Of a stretch of 64,000 bases of DNA, positions 26,697 through 33,417 are shown piece by piece. Positions within the stretch are counted from its first letter, which is position 1. Each line of letters begins with the position of its first letter. The translations under genes were made by a program, and so were the position numbers. The notes under the pieces were generated by a model that was given only the letters and a program-made list of their open reading frames with translations, made no database searches and had not been told where the DNA came from. The DNA comes from Rhodanobacter sp. DHG33 (GTDB lineage Bacteria; Pseudomonadota; Gammaproteobacteria; Xanthomonadales; Rhodanobacteraceae). The stretch is taken from positions 63,804-127,803 of the forward strand of contig NZ_JACYXM010000007.1 in the NCBI RefSeq assembly GCF_014843005.1, in the 5' to 3' direction.

Positions 26697-27746
26697 TCAA
26701 TCCTTGACCTCGCTCAACGGAACATAGGGCTTGCCATCCAGGATGGCATTCACCGCGTCCGCCATGGCGTAGACATCTTCGACGTTCTTGTTCGTAACCA
26801 GGATGATGGTGCGGCCTTTGGTGCCGTCGCTCAAAAGAAGCGCCTCAAAGTTGTGGTCGTTGCCGTCATGACGGTGATGCGCGAGCTGATCGCCAACCAT
26901 ATCGCCATGCCCCAGGCCCGTTTGCCACTTGGGGTTCGGAGTGGCCACCATCTGACGGGTGCTTGCCGGAGAAATCAGGCAGAACGTGTTGATGCAGTTC
27001 GACCAGCGGAAAAAGTCGTCCACCGCCAGCTGCGTCCAGCCCGACAGATACAGCTTCATCGAGTCCTGCTTGAAGTTCGCGTCAAAACTCCTCGCGACGC
27101 GCGGCGTGGCCTCCGTGGGATCGATGACGGCATCGCGGATGCCCGCTTTCGGAAAAACGTACTTTTCGAGGAACGCGGCAAACGTCATCCCACTCGCCTT
27201 CTCCACAATCTTCTTGCGCAAGACCGTGTTGTTGTTGCCATAGGCGTAGTGCGTGCCGGCAGGGAAATCCAGCGTTTTGAGCGCGCGAAGATTTCTCAAG
27301 GCATCCTCGTCGGTGGTCACCGTATTCCAGTCGATGTCCGGCAACCCACTGGTGTAGTGCATGAGCTGGTCCACCGTGACCGCATCGGCCCAGGACGGCA
27401 GGCCGGGAACAAACTTGGACACGGGGTCGCTCAGTTTGAGCTTGCCTTCTTGCGCGAGAATCATGATCCCGACCGCATCGAACTCTTTGGAAATCGACCC
27501 GATGTCGAACCGGTCCGAAAGCGTCAACGGAACCTTGCGAGAACCATCCGCGTAGCCGAAGGCACCCCGGAAAACGACCTTGCCGCCATCGGCGACGAGG
27601 ACGTTCCCATTCATTTTCCCCGCTTTGTAAGCCTGCTCGAAATAGGTATGGAGCTGTTGGGCCGTGCCCGGCTCCGCTCGTACCGCACAGAACCCCATGG
27701 CCAACCAAGCCACCACGGCCACCACCCCTTGCCGGACAAACGTCAT
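26697..27746 (-). CDS. Exported serine hydrolase of the beta-lactamase fold
   Basis: 349 residues. Signal peptide 1-24 (cleavage near VRA-EP). Catalytic Ser84-x-x-Lys87 in GSISKEF, and YAYGNNN near residue 170 supplies the Tyr-x-Asn motif. It lacks the C-terminal extra domain of the paralogue at 18740. Two Cys (NCINTFC) are likely disulfide-bonded. Activity is probably esterase or peptidase like; substrate unknown. Confidence 0.87.
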   Translation of the reverse strand: MTFVRQGVVAVVAWLAMGFCAVRAEPGTAQQLHTYFEQAYKAGKMNGNVLVADGGKVVFRGAFGYADGSRKVPLTLSDRFDIGSISKEFDAVGIMILAQEGKLKLSDPVSKFVPGLPSWADAVTVDQLMHYTSGLPDIDWNTVTTDEDALRNLRALKTLDFPAGTHYAYGNNNTVLRKKIVEKASGMTFAAFLEKYVFPKAGIRDAVIDPTEATPRVARSFDANFKQDSMKLYLSGWTQLAVDDFFRWSNCINTFCLISPASTRQMVATPNPKWQTGLGHGDMVGDQLAHHRHDGNDHNFEALLLSDGTKGRTIILVTNKNVEDVYAMADAVNAILDGKPYVPLSEVKD

Positions 27747-28067
27747 ACATCACTCCTGGTCGTCAGCGACACATCTGCATGAGCTTCTTGGATGCAGAAA
27801 GGCCGAGGAGCGTTTAAGCGGTGCAGCAACCCTGCCGCGATGTCGCGATGTCGCTGGGGCGCGATCGCGCGGAGGCACATCGACACCGCGCCCAGGCATG
27901 CGCGACATCCACACGACGATGAACAGCAATAGCGGCACACCCGAAATAGCCGATGCAGCAGCTCGTGTATCCGCCATGGATCGAAGGCGAACCCAACAGG
28001 CACATTCAGTCGACCTGCCCGCATGCTCGCCTATGCGGCGACGCGGCCGTCCGCCCAGAACGAAAAG
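27747..28067. other. Intergenic region with decayed cassette material
   Basis: 321 bases. The right end holds an attC-like half site. A minus-strand reading MADTRAAASAISGVPLLLFIVVWM (27906-27977, then continuing to 27750) looks like the end of a small membrane protein fused to nonsense sequence, so gene debris is likely. Confidence 0.4.
28026..28066 (-). other. attC-like half site (decayed integron recombination site)
   Basis: Directly at the stop codon of the SnoaL-like gene the minus strand reads GACTAACTTTTCGTTC then GGGCGGACGGC, matching the 5' half of attC sites (RYYYAAC core, TTCGTT, GCGGACGGC). The 3' half with the GTTRRRY core is not recognisable. Confidence 0.55.
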
Positions 28068-28508
28068 TTAGTCGCCGCTTGAATACTGCAGAATGGCTTT
28101 CAAAGATTCGGGATCAACGGGCGCCGACGTGTGCTCGTGGATGACTTTCCATGCGCCGCTGGTGCGCTTCAAGGCCGCGGTTATGCGGTTGCTGAGTGAT
28201 CGAAGCTCTTTTCCTTCGGCAGACACCGCGGTGTATGTAAGGAATGCGTGCCCAACGGCCAGATCCCCAGCCAGCGTGGATTGGGCGTCTTTGACTTCGA
28301 CGATAACGCGCTCGCTGCCGAGGGAAGAAAACCACCCGCTCGCCATGTTCCGCCACGGCTCGACGCCACGAAGCGACCACGCGCCCCACATGTCGAAGAC
28401 ATGCACGTCATCGTCATAGAGCGCTACGAACGCGTCGACGTCTTTGGCAAGGACAGCCGCCTTGTAAGCATCCAGCATCTTTACAAAGGGATCGGTCAGT
28501 TCATTCAT
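28068..28508 (-). CDS. SnoaL/DUF4440-type NTF2-fold protein (cassette gene)
   Basis: 146 residues covering one NTF2-like cone: MLDAYKAAVLAKDVDAFVAL, YDDDVHVFDMWGAW, then LRSLSNRITAALKRTSGAWK and VIHEHTSAP. This family includes ketosteroid-isomerase-like and stress-associated proteins of unknown substrate. The gene is bounded on both sides by attC-type sequence, with a start 19 bases inside the right-hand site, which is the layout of an integron gene cassette. Confidence 0.82.
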   Translation of the reverse strand: MNELTDPFVKMLDAYKAAVLAKDVDAFVALYDDDVHVFDMWGAWSLRGVEPWRNMASGWFSSLGSERVIVEVKDAQSTLAGDLAVGHAFLTYTAVSAEGKELRSLSNRITAALKRTSGAWKVIHEHTSAPVDPESLKAILQYSSGD

Positions 28509-28526
28509 GCGATATGTCCCGCCAAA

Positions 28527-28584
28527 GCTAACGTTTGGGTTTAGCGGCGCGCACGGTGCGTCCGCTGGAGCGAGCTGTTAGGCG
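28527..28584 (-). other. attC site of an integron cassette
   Basis: On the minus strand the site opens with GCCTAAC (RYYYAAC consensus) and closes with GTTAGCT (six of seven to GTTRRRY) after 58 bases. The inner arms AGCGGACGCAC and GTGCGCGCCGCT pair. The stop codon of the cassette gene to the right lies in the first core, as is usual for attC. Confidence 0.78.
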
Positions 28585-28892
28585 CGATTGTAGCCATGGT
28601 GAACAACAAGCCGAGAAACCAGACGCGCAGAGTGCTGGTGGACCTTGCCGCCACCAACAGCAACCTGATCGGCCAAATAGGTCTCTGCCTCCCGCGGGGA
28701 AGCAAAGCTGCCGCGAGTGCCCGCAAACAACTCCGGAGCTCCTGGAGTGCGCCAGACCCTCCAGGCCTCGAATTTGGTTGGCTTGACTGCCTTGGAGCCG
28801 GAGTTGAAGCGCAACTTGAATTCCACCCACTCAGACTCCTCGTTAAAGCTAACGAAGACGTGCTTCTGGGAATGTTCTCGAACCTTTGGCAT
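28578..28892 (-). CDS. Hypothetical cassette protein, 104 residues
   Basis: Starts MPKVREHSQKHVFVSFN and contains WVEFKLRFNSGSKAVK, WRVWRTPGAPELFAGTR and FASPREAETYLADQVAVGG, which suggests a compact alpha/beta fold; function not recognised. The ATG lies 3 bases inside the GTTAGGC core of the attC at 28896, and the TAA stop is inside the next attC at 28584, so the gene fills its cassette almost completely. Translation without a leader region is unusual. Confidence 0.7.
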   Translation of the reverse strand: MPKVREHSQKHVFVSFNEESEWVEFKLRFNSGSKAVKPTKFEAWRVWRTPGAPELFAGTRGSFASPREAETYLADQVAVGGGKVHQHSARLVSRLVVHHGYNRA

Positions 28893-28895
28893 CGT

Positions 28896-28943
28896 GCCTA
28901 ACGCTTGAGTTAAGTGACACCGGAGGCGTCCGCCTTTAATTCG
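28896..28943 (-). other. attC site, left side intact and right side replaced
   Basis: On the minus strand: AATTAAAGGCGGACGCC ... CTTAACTCAAGCGTTAGGC, a close match to the aadA-type attC 3' end with a perfect GTTAGGC core. The 5' core (RYYYAAC) is missing: at position 28944 the sequence changes into a copy of the extended palindromic repeat. Confidence 0.75.
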
Positions 28944-29003
28944 CGATTCTGGCGCTTGCCGCGCCACAACTCAAAGTGCTCGCTATGGGACGGAAGCGGG
29001 TAC
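28944..29003 (+). repeat. Extended palindromic repeat, 60 bp, copy X1
   Basis: GCGATTCTGGCGC ... GCGCCACAACTCAAAG followed by the hairpin core variant TGCTCGCTATGGGACGGAAG. The same 60-bp block occurs at 33357-33416. It abuts a broken attC site. Confidence 0.75.
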
Positions 29004-29101
29004 TCGCAGCATGGCCATATCGATGTCCACAACAAGGCATACGATATCGGCTGATGCTTTCTGCGTACTGGCTGGCTTGTGCACTAGCGGGCGTCCCACT
29101 C

Positions 29102-29536
29102 TCATTCGAGTTGCTCGGCAAGCCCGACAATGATGCCTTCAGGCCCGCGGATGTAGGCGAGCCGGTACGAGTTCTCGTACTTCATTTGGCCAATGAGTTC
29201 GGCGCCATGGCCAAGCATGTGCGCCACGACGGCATCGATACCCTCGACAGAAAACATGATGCGCCGCAGGCCCAGCATGTTCACCGGCACATCCACGGGC
29301 CCAAACCGGACTGCATCGGGCGTGTGGAACTTATCCAGCTCGATGCCTTGCCCATCGGGGGTGCGCATCATCGCGAGGGTGGCCCGGACATCCTTGAGCC
29401 CGATCAGGTCCCCTATCGCAGGCCCTTCAACCGTCGTTTGGCCCTCCAGCTCAAGGCCCAGCTCGGTGAAGAACGACTTCATGGCTTCGAGATCATCGAC
29501 AACGATGAGGATGTTGTCCATCCGTTTGAGCGTCAT
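29102..29536 (-). CDS. VOC-superfamily (glyoxalase/bleomycin-resistance-like) protein
   Basis: 144 residues with paired beta-alpha-beta-beta-beta modules: MDNILIVVDDLEAMKSFFTELGLE at the start and GIDAVVAHMLGHGAELIGQMKYENSYRLAYIRGPEGIIVGLAEQL at the end. Metal-ligand candidates are an early His-equivalent lost to Asn (RMDNILIV) and the final Glu in IIVGLAEQ. Function could be isomerase, dioxygenase or antibiotic binding. It lies in the cassette array and is followed after 98 bases by an extended repeat. Confidence 0.85.
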   Translation of the reverse strand: MTLKRMDNILIVVDDLEAMKSFFTELGLELEGQTTVEGPAIGDLIGLKDVRATLAMMRTPDGQGIELDKFHTPDAVRFGPVDVPVNMLGLRRIMFSVEGIDAVVAHMLGHGAELIGQMKYENSYRLAYIRGPEGIIVGLAEQLE

Positions 29537-29560
29537 GTCATTGAGCCCCTCTTTCAGCGA

Positions 29561-29583
29561 TATCGGTTGGGTCGAAAGCAGAC
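29561..29583 (+). repeat. Palindromic repeat element
   Basis: TATCGGTTGGGTCGAAAGCA + GAC; left arm decayed. Seven bases from the stop codon of the DUF-type gene at 29591. Confidence 0.7.
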
Positions 29584-29590
29584 GTCACGG

Positions 29591-29854
29591 TCAGCAATGA
29601 CGATCCCCGACAAGGGTAATGAAGCCCTCGGTCCAATGATCCTCGTCCAACTCGTACTCGCCTATGTAGAAGCCATCTACCTGATTTGTGTCCGGGTCGA
29701 CGACGACGGGGGACTCCGCGAAGCCGGGTCTCGTACTCAGACGATCGACGGCCGCCTTGGCAGCATCCAGAGTGCGATAGACACCGATCATCTTCACATC
29801 TTCGGCTCCGCCTGGAAGAGTGTGGCTATGTTGGACGAGAAATACCCTTTCCAC
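29591..29854 (-). CDS. Conserved hypothetical cassette protein, 87 residues
   Basis: Opens MERVFLVQHSHTLPGG, followed by EDVKMIGVYRTLDAAKAAV and RPGFAESP, and ends FYIGEYELDEDHWTEGFI. This combination matches a widespread small family (I believe DUF7336, from memory) found in many mobile or cassette contexts. It appears to be a soluble alpha/beta protein. Function unknown. Confidence 0.75.
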   Translation of the reverse strand: MERVFLVQHSHTLPGGAEDVKMIGVYRTLDAAKAAVDRLSTRPGFAESPVVVDPDTNQVDGFYIGEYELDEDHWTEGFITLVGDRHC

Positions 29855-29873
29855 CCTGGCCTATCCTCATGAT

Positions 29874-29893
29874 GGTTGGTCCAAAGCGGACAT
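29874..29893 (+). repeat. Palindromic repeat element, half copy
   Basis: Only the right arm (CCAAAGCGGACATT) and part of the loop remain; 13 bases from the stop codon of the gene at 29907. Confidence 0.5.
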
Positions 29894-29906
29894 TCGACGC
29901 AGCCCG

Positions 29907-30437
29907 CTAAGAGCCTTTCCCTAGCGAAAATAGTCCACGTCGCCCACGTAACTGGAACACATCATTCTGCCCCCCAAAGGATGAGGTGCCGATGGACAAT
30001 ACTCCGCGCGTGAGTGAGTAGGTGAAGACGCGCCTCAGTTGATCCCAACGGGATTGACACGTTATGCGGAAGATGACGCCTCTCGGCTGAGCGACACTCT
30101 TGCAAGTCAGGCCATGATATTGCCAGCGGGGCATGGGCATCGACTTGGGGATGACGATCGTCAACGAGCCTGTGATGCAAAAGAAAATCCCGTTCCCACA
30201 GTCGTCGTACGGGCCACTAAACTCGCTAGTGACACCAACCTGCGCGCTTGCCTTGTCCTGGAAACTGATCAACCGATCACCGAGATCAATCACCAGAGCC
30301 CTACCATCGGCTGCACTCTTCGCATCATAGATATAGCCCCTGTTCTTCTCGGAGCCTTGTGCAACTAGAGCCGTGCTTGTGGCGAAACAAAGCACCAGGC
30401 ATGCGATCAGCGACCGGCAAGAGATGTTCAGTGCCAA
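29907..30437 (-). CDS. Exported hypothetical protein, 176 residues
   Basis: Signal peptide 1-27 (LIACLVLCFATSTALVAQ). The mature part has four Cys (YDDCGNGIFFC, GLTCK, RITCQ) that could make two disulfides, and beta-rich segments. No family recognised. The 3' end is close to a half palindromic repeat. Confidence 0.6.
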   Translation of the reverse strand: MALNISCRSLIACLVLCFATSTALVAQGSEKNRGYIYDAKSAADGRALVIDLGDRLISFQDKASAQVGVTSEFSGPYDDCGNGIFFCITGSLTIVIPKSMPMPRWQYHGLTCKSVAQPRGVIFRITCQSRWDQLRRVFTYSLTRGVLSIGTSSFGGQNDVFQLRGRRGLFSLGKGS

Positions 30438-30473
30438 AGGTAGCTCTCCAACCAGTCCACTGCCTTGTCGTCA

Positions 30474-30498
30474 GGTCCGCAATGGGTCGAAAGCGAAC
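30474..30498 (+). repeat. Palindromic repeat element
   Basis: GGTCCGCAATGGGTCGAAAG + CGAAC; 22 bases from the stop codon of the LOG-like gene. Confidence 0.75.
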
Positions 30499-30520
30499 AT
30501 ATTCATTTAGCCGCGGCAGC

Positions 30521-31048
30521 CTACCCTTTGTCAGGCCTCACCAGGCCAAGCGCATTGAGTTGATGCTCAAGCGCCTCCACAGAGCCCCACGGCAGGATGG
30601 GCGAATTCTGCCTTTCGTCTGGCGGATTCCGCAGCAGCCCGTCGGACCAGCCACCGCAACCCGTGAGGGGCAACAAGGGCCGGTGATGAAGCCACGCGAG
30701 GCAAACCTCCGAGATCGTGCCGGCACGGCCTCCGATGACAATGCACGCATCACCGGCGAGCGCCATGATCAGATTTCTTGCGTCGCCCATTCCACACGGT
30801 ATGACGACGGTTGCCGGCCAGTCCGGCGGCGGCATGTCGGCCTCCGTGACTACGCTGACGACCAACCCGCCCGCAGCCTGGGCGCGCTGCGCCGCTATGC
30901 GGGTCGCAGGGCTACCGCATCCGCTGACTACGGTAATTCCCAACCGTGCGAGCAGTTGCCCCGCGTCTCCTGCCAGGTCGTATGCCCTGGATCCAGGCTC
31001 CGCACTTCCCAACACACAAACCTGAGGCCTACGGATGCCAGTAGTCAT
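30521..31048 (-). CDS. LOG-like (TIGR00725-type) Rossmann-fold protein
   Basis: 175 residues. QVCVLGSAEPGSRAYDLAGD at the start, GITVVSGCG and the nucleotide-binding loop IGGRAGTISEV, a variant of the PGGxGTxxE motif of lysine-decarboxylase-like/LOG phosphoribohydrolases. These enzymes cleave nucleoside monophosphates or cytokinin ribotides; the Pro-to-Ile and Gly-to-Arg changes make activity uncertain. The ATG at 31046-31048 has AAGGA upstream. It is a cassette-array member. Confidence 0.8.
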   Translation of the reverse strand: MTTGIRRPQVCVLGSAEPGSRAYDLAGDAGQLLARLGITVVSGCGSPATRIAAQRAQAAGGLVVSVVTEADMPPPDWPATVVIPCGMGDARNLIMALAGDACIVIGGRAGTISEVCLAWLHHRPLLPLTGCGGWSDGLLRNPPDERQNSPILPWGSVEALEHQLNALGLVRPDKG

Positions 31049-31079
31049 AAGTGTCCTTGTGTTTGCACATGTCGGCGAT

Positions 31080-31105
31080 GGTCGCTTTGAGTTCGGAAGC
31101 GGATG
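31080..31105 (+). repeat. Palindromic repeat element
   Basis: GGTCGCTTTGAGTTCGGAAG + CGGATG; 10 bases from the stop of the gene at 31116. Confidence 0.7.
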
Positions 31106-31115
31106 TTTCAGACGA

Positions 31116-31520
31116 TCACTTAGCTTCAAAAACGACGTTCTTGATTGCGTGCATATCAATGGCAGGCATGGGGTACGGAAGAACGAGTGCTTTCGCGTGA
31201 AACTGCCCAATCACAATGGCTACTGCCCGCATGCCATATTTCCGGACGTCGTGCTCGAATGCGCGAATGTCCTTGCGGCGATAGGCCTCATCGCTCACGG
31301 ATAACTGGATCGCTACGCCTGGACAACCCGGATCGCTGATGTTCGTTGCATCCATGCCGACGTGGATAGTTCCACGAACCAACACCTCGACACCTTCAAA
31401 CCTTTCAGGTTCAGCGTTGATGTCGCATACGCGTGTAGGGACGGGCTCAGTTCCGAACGCCGATGTTGCGGAAGTGGCAAGTAACATGAGTAGCAGAATC
31501 GCATAGACCATCGGGCGCAT
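31116..31520 (-). CDS. Exported hypothetical protein, 134 residues
   Basis: Signal peptide about 1-23 (VYAILLLMLLATSATSAFG). The mature part (RVCDINAEPERFEGVEVLVRG ... DPGCPGVAIQLS) has the order of an OB-like or NlpE-like small beta barrel with one Cys pair (VCDIN, PGCPG). The ATG with GGAG five bases upstream was chosen over one two codons earlier. Function unknown. Confidence 0.65.
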   Translation of the reverse strand: MRPMVYAILLLMLLATSATSAFGTEPVPTRVCDINAEPERFEGVEVLVRGTIHVGMDATNISDPGCPGVAIQLSVSDEAYRRKDIRAFEHDVRKYGMRAVAIVIGQFHAKALVLPYPMPAIDMHAIKNVVFEAK

Positions 31521-31558
31521 ATCCACTCCAATACTTTGCTGGGTACAACGGCCGAAGA

Positions 31559-31583
31559 GTCCGCTTGGGGTCGGAAGCGAATC
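31559..31583 (+). repeat. Palindromic repeat element
   Basis: GTCCGCTTGGGGTCGGAAGC + GAATC; 15 bases from the stop of the small membrane gene. Confidence 0.75.
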
Positions 31584-31598
31584 TCGCTGATCACCGCC

Positions 31599-31817
31599 CT
31601 ATCGCACTTTGGATTTGCGTAACCTGAGTAAGAAGAATGCAAGCATGCACACCAACGTGCATGCAGCCGCTACCAAGCTCACCAAGCCAACCAGCATCGC
31701 AAAGTAGCCACCCACCGTAGCTGGTCCACAAGGCCCCATTCCACCAAGGGCCAGCAGTGCTCCCGCCAAGGCGGCTATGCCAACGAACATCACAAACAGT
31801 TTGAAGGCAATCCTCAA
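31599..31817 (-). CDS. Small two-span membrane protein (start uncertain)
   Basis: About 72 residues with two hydrophobic segments (FVGIAALAGALLALGGMG; YFAMLVGLVSLVAAACTLVCMLAFFLL) and a basic tail RLRKSKVR, so both ends are probably cytoplasmic. A TTG start at 31815-31817 or an ATG at 31788-31790 is possible; the frame stays open further upstream. Function unknown; typical small cassette product. Confidence 0.55.
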   Translation of the reverse strand: MRIAFKLFVMFVGIAALAGALLALGGMGPCGPATVGGYFAMLVGLVSLVAAACTLVCMLAFFLLRLRKSKVR

Positions 31818-31871
31818 GCTGGAATTTCTCTTTCCCAAGGCTGTTCGATATAAGGCTGGCCAGCAGTCCAA

Positions 31872-31897
31872 GGTCCGCTATGGGTCGGAAGCGGGCC
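31872..31897 (+). repeat. Palindromic repeat element
   Basis: GGTCCGCTATGGGTCGGAAG + CGGGCC; directly abuts the stop codon (31898-31900) of the lipoprotein gene. Confidence 0.8.
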
Positions 31898-32188
31898 TTA
31901 TGGCCCCCAATAATCAAATCTAAAAACCACCCCACGTGGGATTTCGAACGTGATCCATCCACCACACTCAATCGTGTGCTTACCCGGGGCAATGGAAGCC
32001 GTCTCTCCAATACCGTGGTGCCAGACTTGGCCGTCCACCTTCACCGGACCGCAGTCGCCTCCATTGTCATCAACGATGGCCAGATAGGTCTTTCCATCGG
32101 GCGATGGGTTGGCGGTTCCTCGAAGTGTGCGCTGCGAACAGGCAGCCAGAACCGTCACTGCGGCGACCAATAGCGCTGCATTTCGCAT
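31898..32188 (-). CDS. Small putative lipoprotein, 96 residues
   Basis: Signal peptide with lipobox LAAC (Cys near 17), followed by SQRTLRGTANPSPDGKTYL, IVDDNGGDCGPVKVDGQVW and a C-terminal strand pair ending FRFDYWGP. It is probably anchored in the outer membrane. GGGAGG precedes the ATG. The stop codon touches a palindromic repeat. Function unknown. Confidence 0.65.
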   Translation of the reverse strand: MRNAALLVAAVTVLAACSQRTLRGTANPSPDGKTYLAIVDDNGGDCGPVKVDGQVWHHGIGETASIAPGKHTIECGGWITFEIPRGVVFRFDYWGP

Positions 32189-32212
32189 CGTCCCACCTCC
32201 CTGTTGTGCTGG

Positions 32213-32237
32213 TATCGGCTTTGAGTCGGAAGCGGAC
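32213..32237 (+). repeat. Palindromic repeat element
   Basis: TATCGGCTTTGAGTCGGAAG + CGGAC. This copy has no gene ending beside it; the next gene to the right ends in an attC site instead. Confidence 0.75.
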
Positions 32238-32298
32238 GTTAGCGAGCTCGCCTCCAACTAAGCAGTTGCCCATACGACAAGAGTGAGCAACCGCCAAA

Positions 32299-32355
32299 GG
32301 CCAATGCTTGAGTTAAGCAGCGGCAAAGCCGTCCGCCTTAAACGAACTGTCAGGA
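32299..32355 (-). other. attC site with mutated cores
   Basis: On the minus strand: CCTGACAGTTCGTTTAAGGC, then GGACGGC/GCCGCTG arms, then CTTAACTCAAGCATTGGCC. The internal arms match aadA-type attC closely, but the cores read CCTGACA and ATTGGCC instead of RYYYAAC and GTTRRRY, so the site may be inactive. Confidence 0.72.
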
Positions 32356-32796
32356 TGCCGGCCGTAGCGCCACACCCTCCATGTTGTTGATGACGGTCTC
32401 TTGCTTGCATGCCAACTGTGCGGCCGTTTTGCCATGGATCGTAACAATGATCCCCGAGCGCACCTGCTGGCTGACCTTGTCCGCGTCCTGAAAAACCTCA
32501 TACACGATGTCGCCACGAGGAATTTGAACGCTGTAGATCATGTCTTTGCCAATACCGTCCCACTGGTATGTGGATGCGGCTGAACGCGGCACAGAGAACG
32601 CCAGTTCGTCCATACCCTTTCTATCGAGCAATCGGTACGACACTGCGTCGCCCGAGTCATGAACCTCCACCTTCTTTCCAGTCGTTGTAGTGCAGGAAAA
32701 AATGATGTCGGGGTGCGCGTAAGCAACTGCTGGCAGGGAGGCAAGCAACGCGAAGCCAAACATGACGCGGATTGCTGCATTAGATCCATGAGGCAT
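32350..32796 (-). CDS. Exported hypothetical cassette protein, 148 residues
   Basis: Signal peptide ends near AYA-HP. The mature part begins PDIIFSCTTTTGKKVEVHDSG and has alternating short strands (VSYRLLDRKGMDELAFSVPR, IVYEVFQDADKVSQQ) and two Cys. AGGAGC precedes the ATG. The TGA stop overlaps the attC at 32299-32355, and an attC-like end lies 29 bases upstream, so this is a complete integron-type cassette. Function unknown. Confidence 0.7.
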   Translation of the reverse strand: MPHGSNAAIRVMFGFALLASLPAVAYAHPDIIFSCTTTTGKKVEVHDSGDAVSYRLLDRKGMDELAFSVPRSAASTYQWDGIGKDMIYSVQIPRGDIVYEVFQDADKVSQQVRSGIIVTIHGKTAAQLACKQETVINNMEGVALRPAS

Positions 32797-32825
32797 AGGT
32801 AGCTCCTGACTGATTCATCTTGCCC

Positions 32826-32860
32826 CCTAACTACCGGACCCCGACGTCCGGTTTTATCGA
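32826..32860 (-). other. attC-like cassette end
   Basis: A hairpin ACCGGAC / GTCCGGT followed on the minus strand by GTAGTTAGGGGGC; GTTAGGG matches six of seven bases of GTTRRRY. It marks the start of the cassette carrying the 148-residue gene. The matching 5' core is not clear. Confidence 0.5.
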
Positions 32861-33011
32861 CCAAGCTTTTCCAACCGTAGCCTAGCGCCCTGAGCGCCTC
32901 TTCGGCGTAGGGATGGCCCGCAGCGACCTCCGCCCGAACCGATTCCCGCAGTGAATCAGCTGACGGACCGAGCATCCTGACGGTGACTAGGGCGCAATCA
33001 ACCGGCATACC
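32860..33011 (-). other. Possible gene remnant between two attC sites
   Basis: The minus strand encodes SADSLRESVRAEVAAGHPYA then EEALRALGYGWKSLVDK, a plausible helical protein end, but with no stop before the next attC-like site, so it is most likely a decayed cassette. Confidence 0.3.
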
Positions 33012-33064
33012 AAGGCGCCGATACGGCACCCCGTGCCGGTTGACTGCCTTGAACGATGTTAGGT
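32996..33064 (-). other. attC site after the 87-residue membrane protein
   Basis: On the minus strand: ACCTAAC (perfect RYYYAAC) directly after the TAG stop, then ATCGTTCAAGGC, paired arms AACCGGCA / TGCCGGTT, and GTTGATT as a degenerate closing core; total 69 bases. Confidence 0.75.
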
Positions 33065-33066
33065 GC

Positions 33067-33330
33067 CTAGCCTAGAAGCACGATAAATGGCCACACAAGA
33101 CCAAGCAGCGAAAACACGGAAAAGAAGACGGCTTGAAGCGAGTTCTTAGCGCCGCCAACGCACATGAGGCCCCATGGCAAGAAGAAGAGTGGCCCAGCCA
33201 GTACAAACCCCAATACAGAACGTGCAAGAAAGATGAGAGCAACCGAGAAAGCTAGTCCAGTCATGGACGCGGCAAAGAGTTTCCAGCGATAGGGAAACAA
33301 AGTGGCTGAGAGCTGCTGTAGGCCTGCCAT
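33067..33330 (-). CDS. Small membrane protein, 87 residues (cassette gene)
   Basis: Two to three hydrophobic segments (LFAASMTGLAFSVALIFLA; VLGFVLAGPLFFLPWGLMCVGG; VFFSVFSLLGLVWPFIVLLG). The stop codon is followed within 3 bases by a good attC site, which marks it as an integron cassette product. The start is weakly supported because no strong Shine-Dalgarno is visible. Function unknown. Confidence 0.65.
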   Translation of the reverse strand: MAGLQQLSATLFPYRWKLFAASMTGLAFSVALIFLARSVLGFVLAGPLFFLPWGLMCVGGAKNSLQAVFFSVFSLLGLVWPFIVLLG

Positions 33331-33356
33331 GAGCAACCGTACCCTATGCCTGGTTC

Positions 33357-33416
33357 CGCGATTCTGGCGCGCATCGCGCCGCAACTGAAAGTATCCGCTT
33401 TGGGTCGAAAGCGGAC
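33357..33416 (+). repeat. Extended palindromic repeat, 60 bp, copy X2
   Basis: GCGATTCTGGCGCGC ... GCGCCGCAACTGAAAG followed by the hairpin core (33391-33416). It matches the block at 28944-29003. Its right end is one base from the stop codon of the gene at 33418. Confidence 0.8.
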
Positions 33417-33417
33417 A

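Noticed and set aside
32538-33029. A 163-codon minus-strand ORF across two attC-like sites
   Set aside because: It overlaps the better-supported 148-residue cassette gene in another frame and runs through recombination-site sequence; only its first part may be a remnant.
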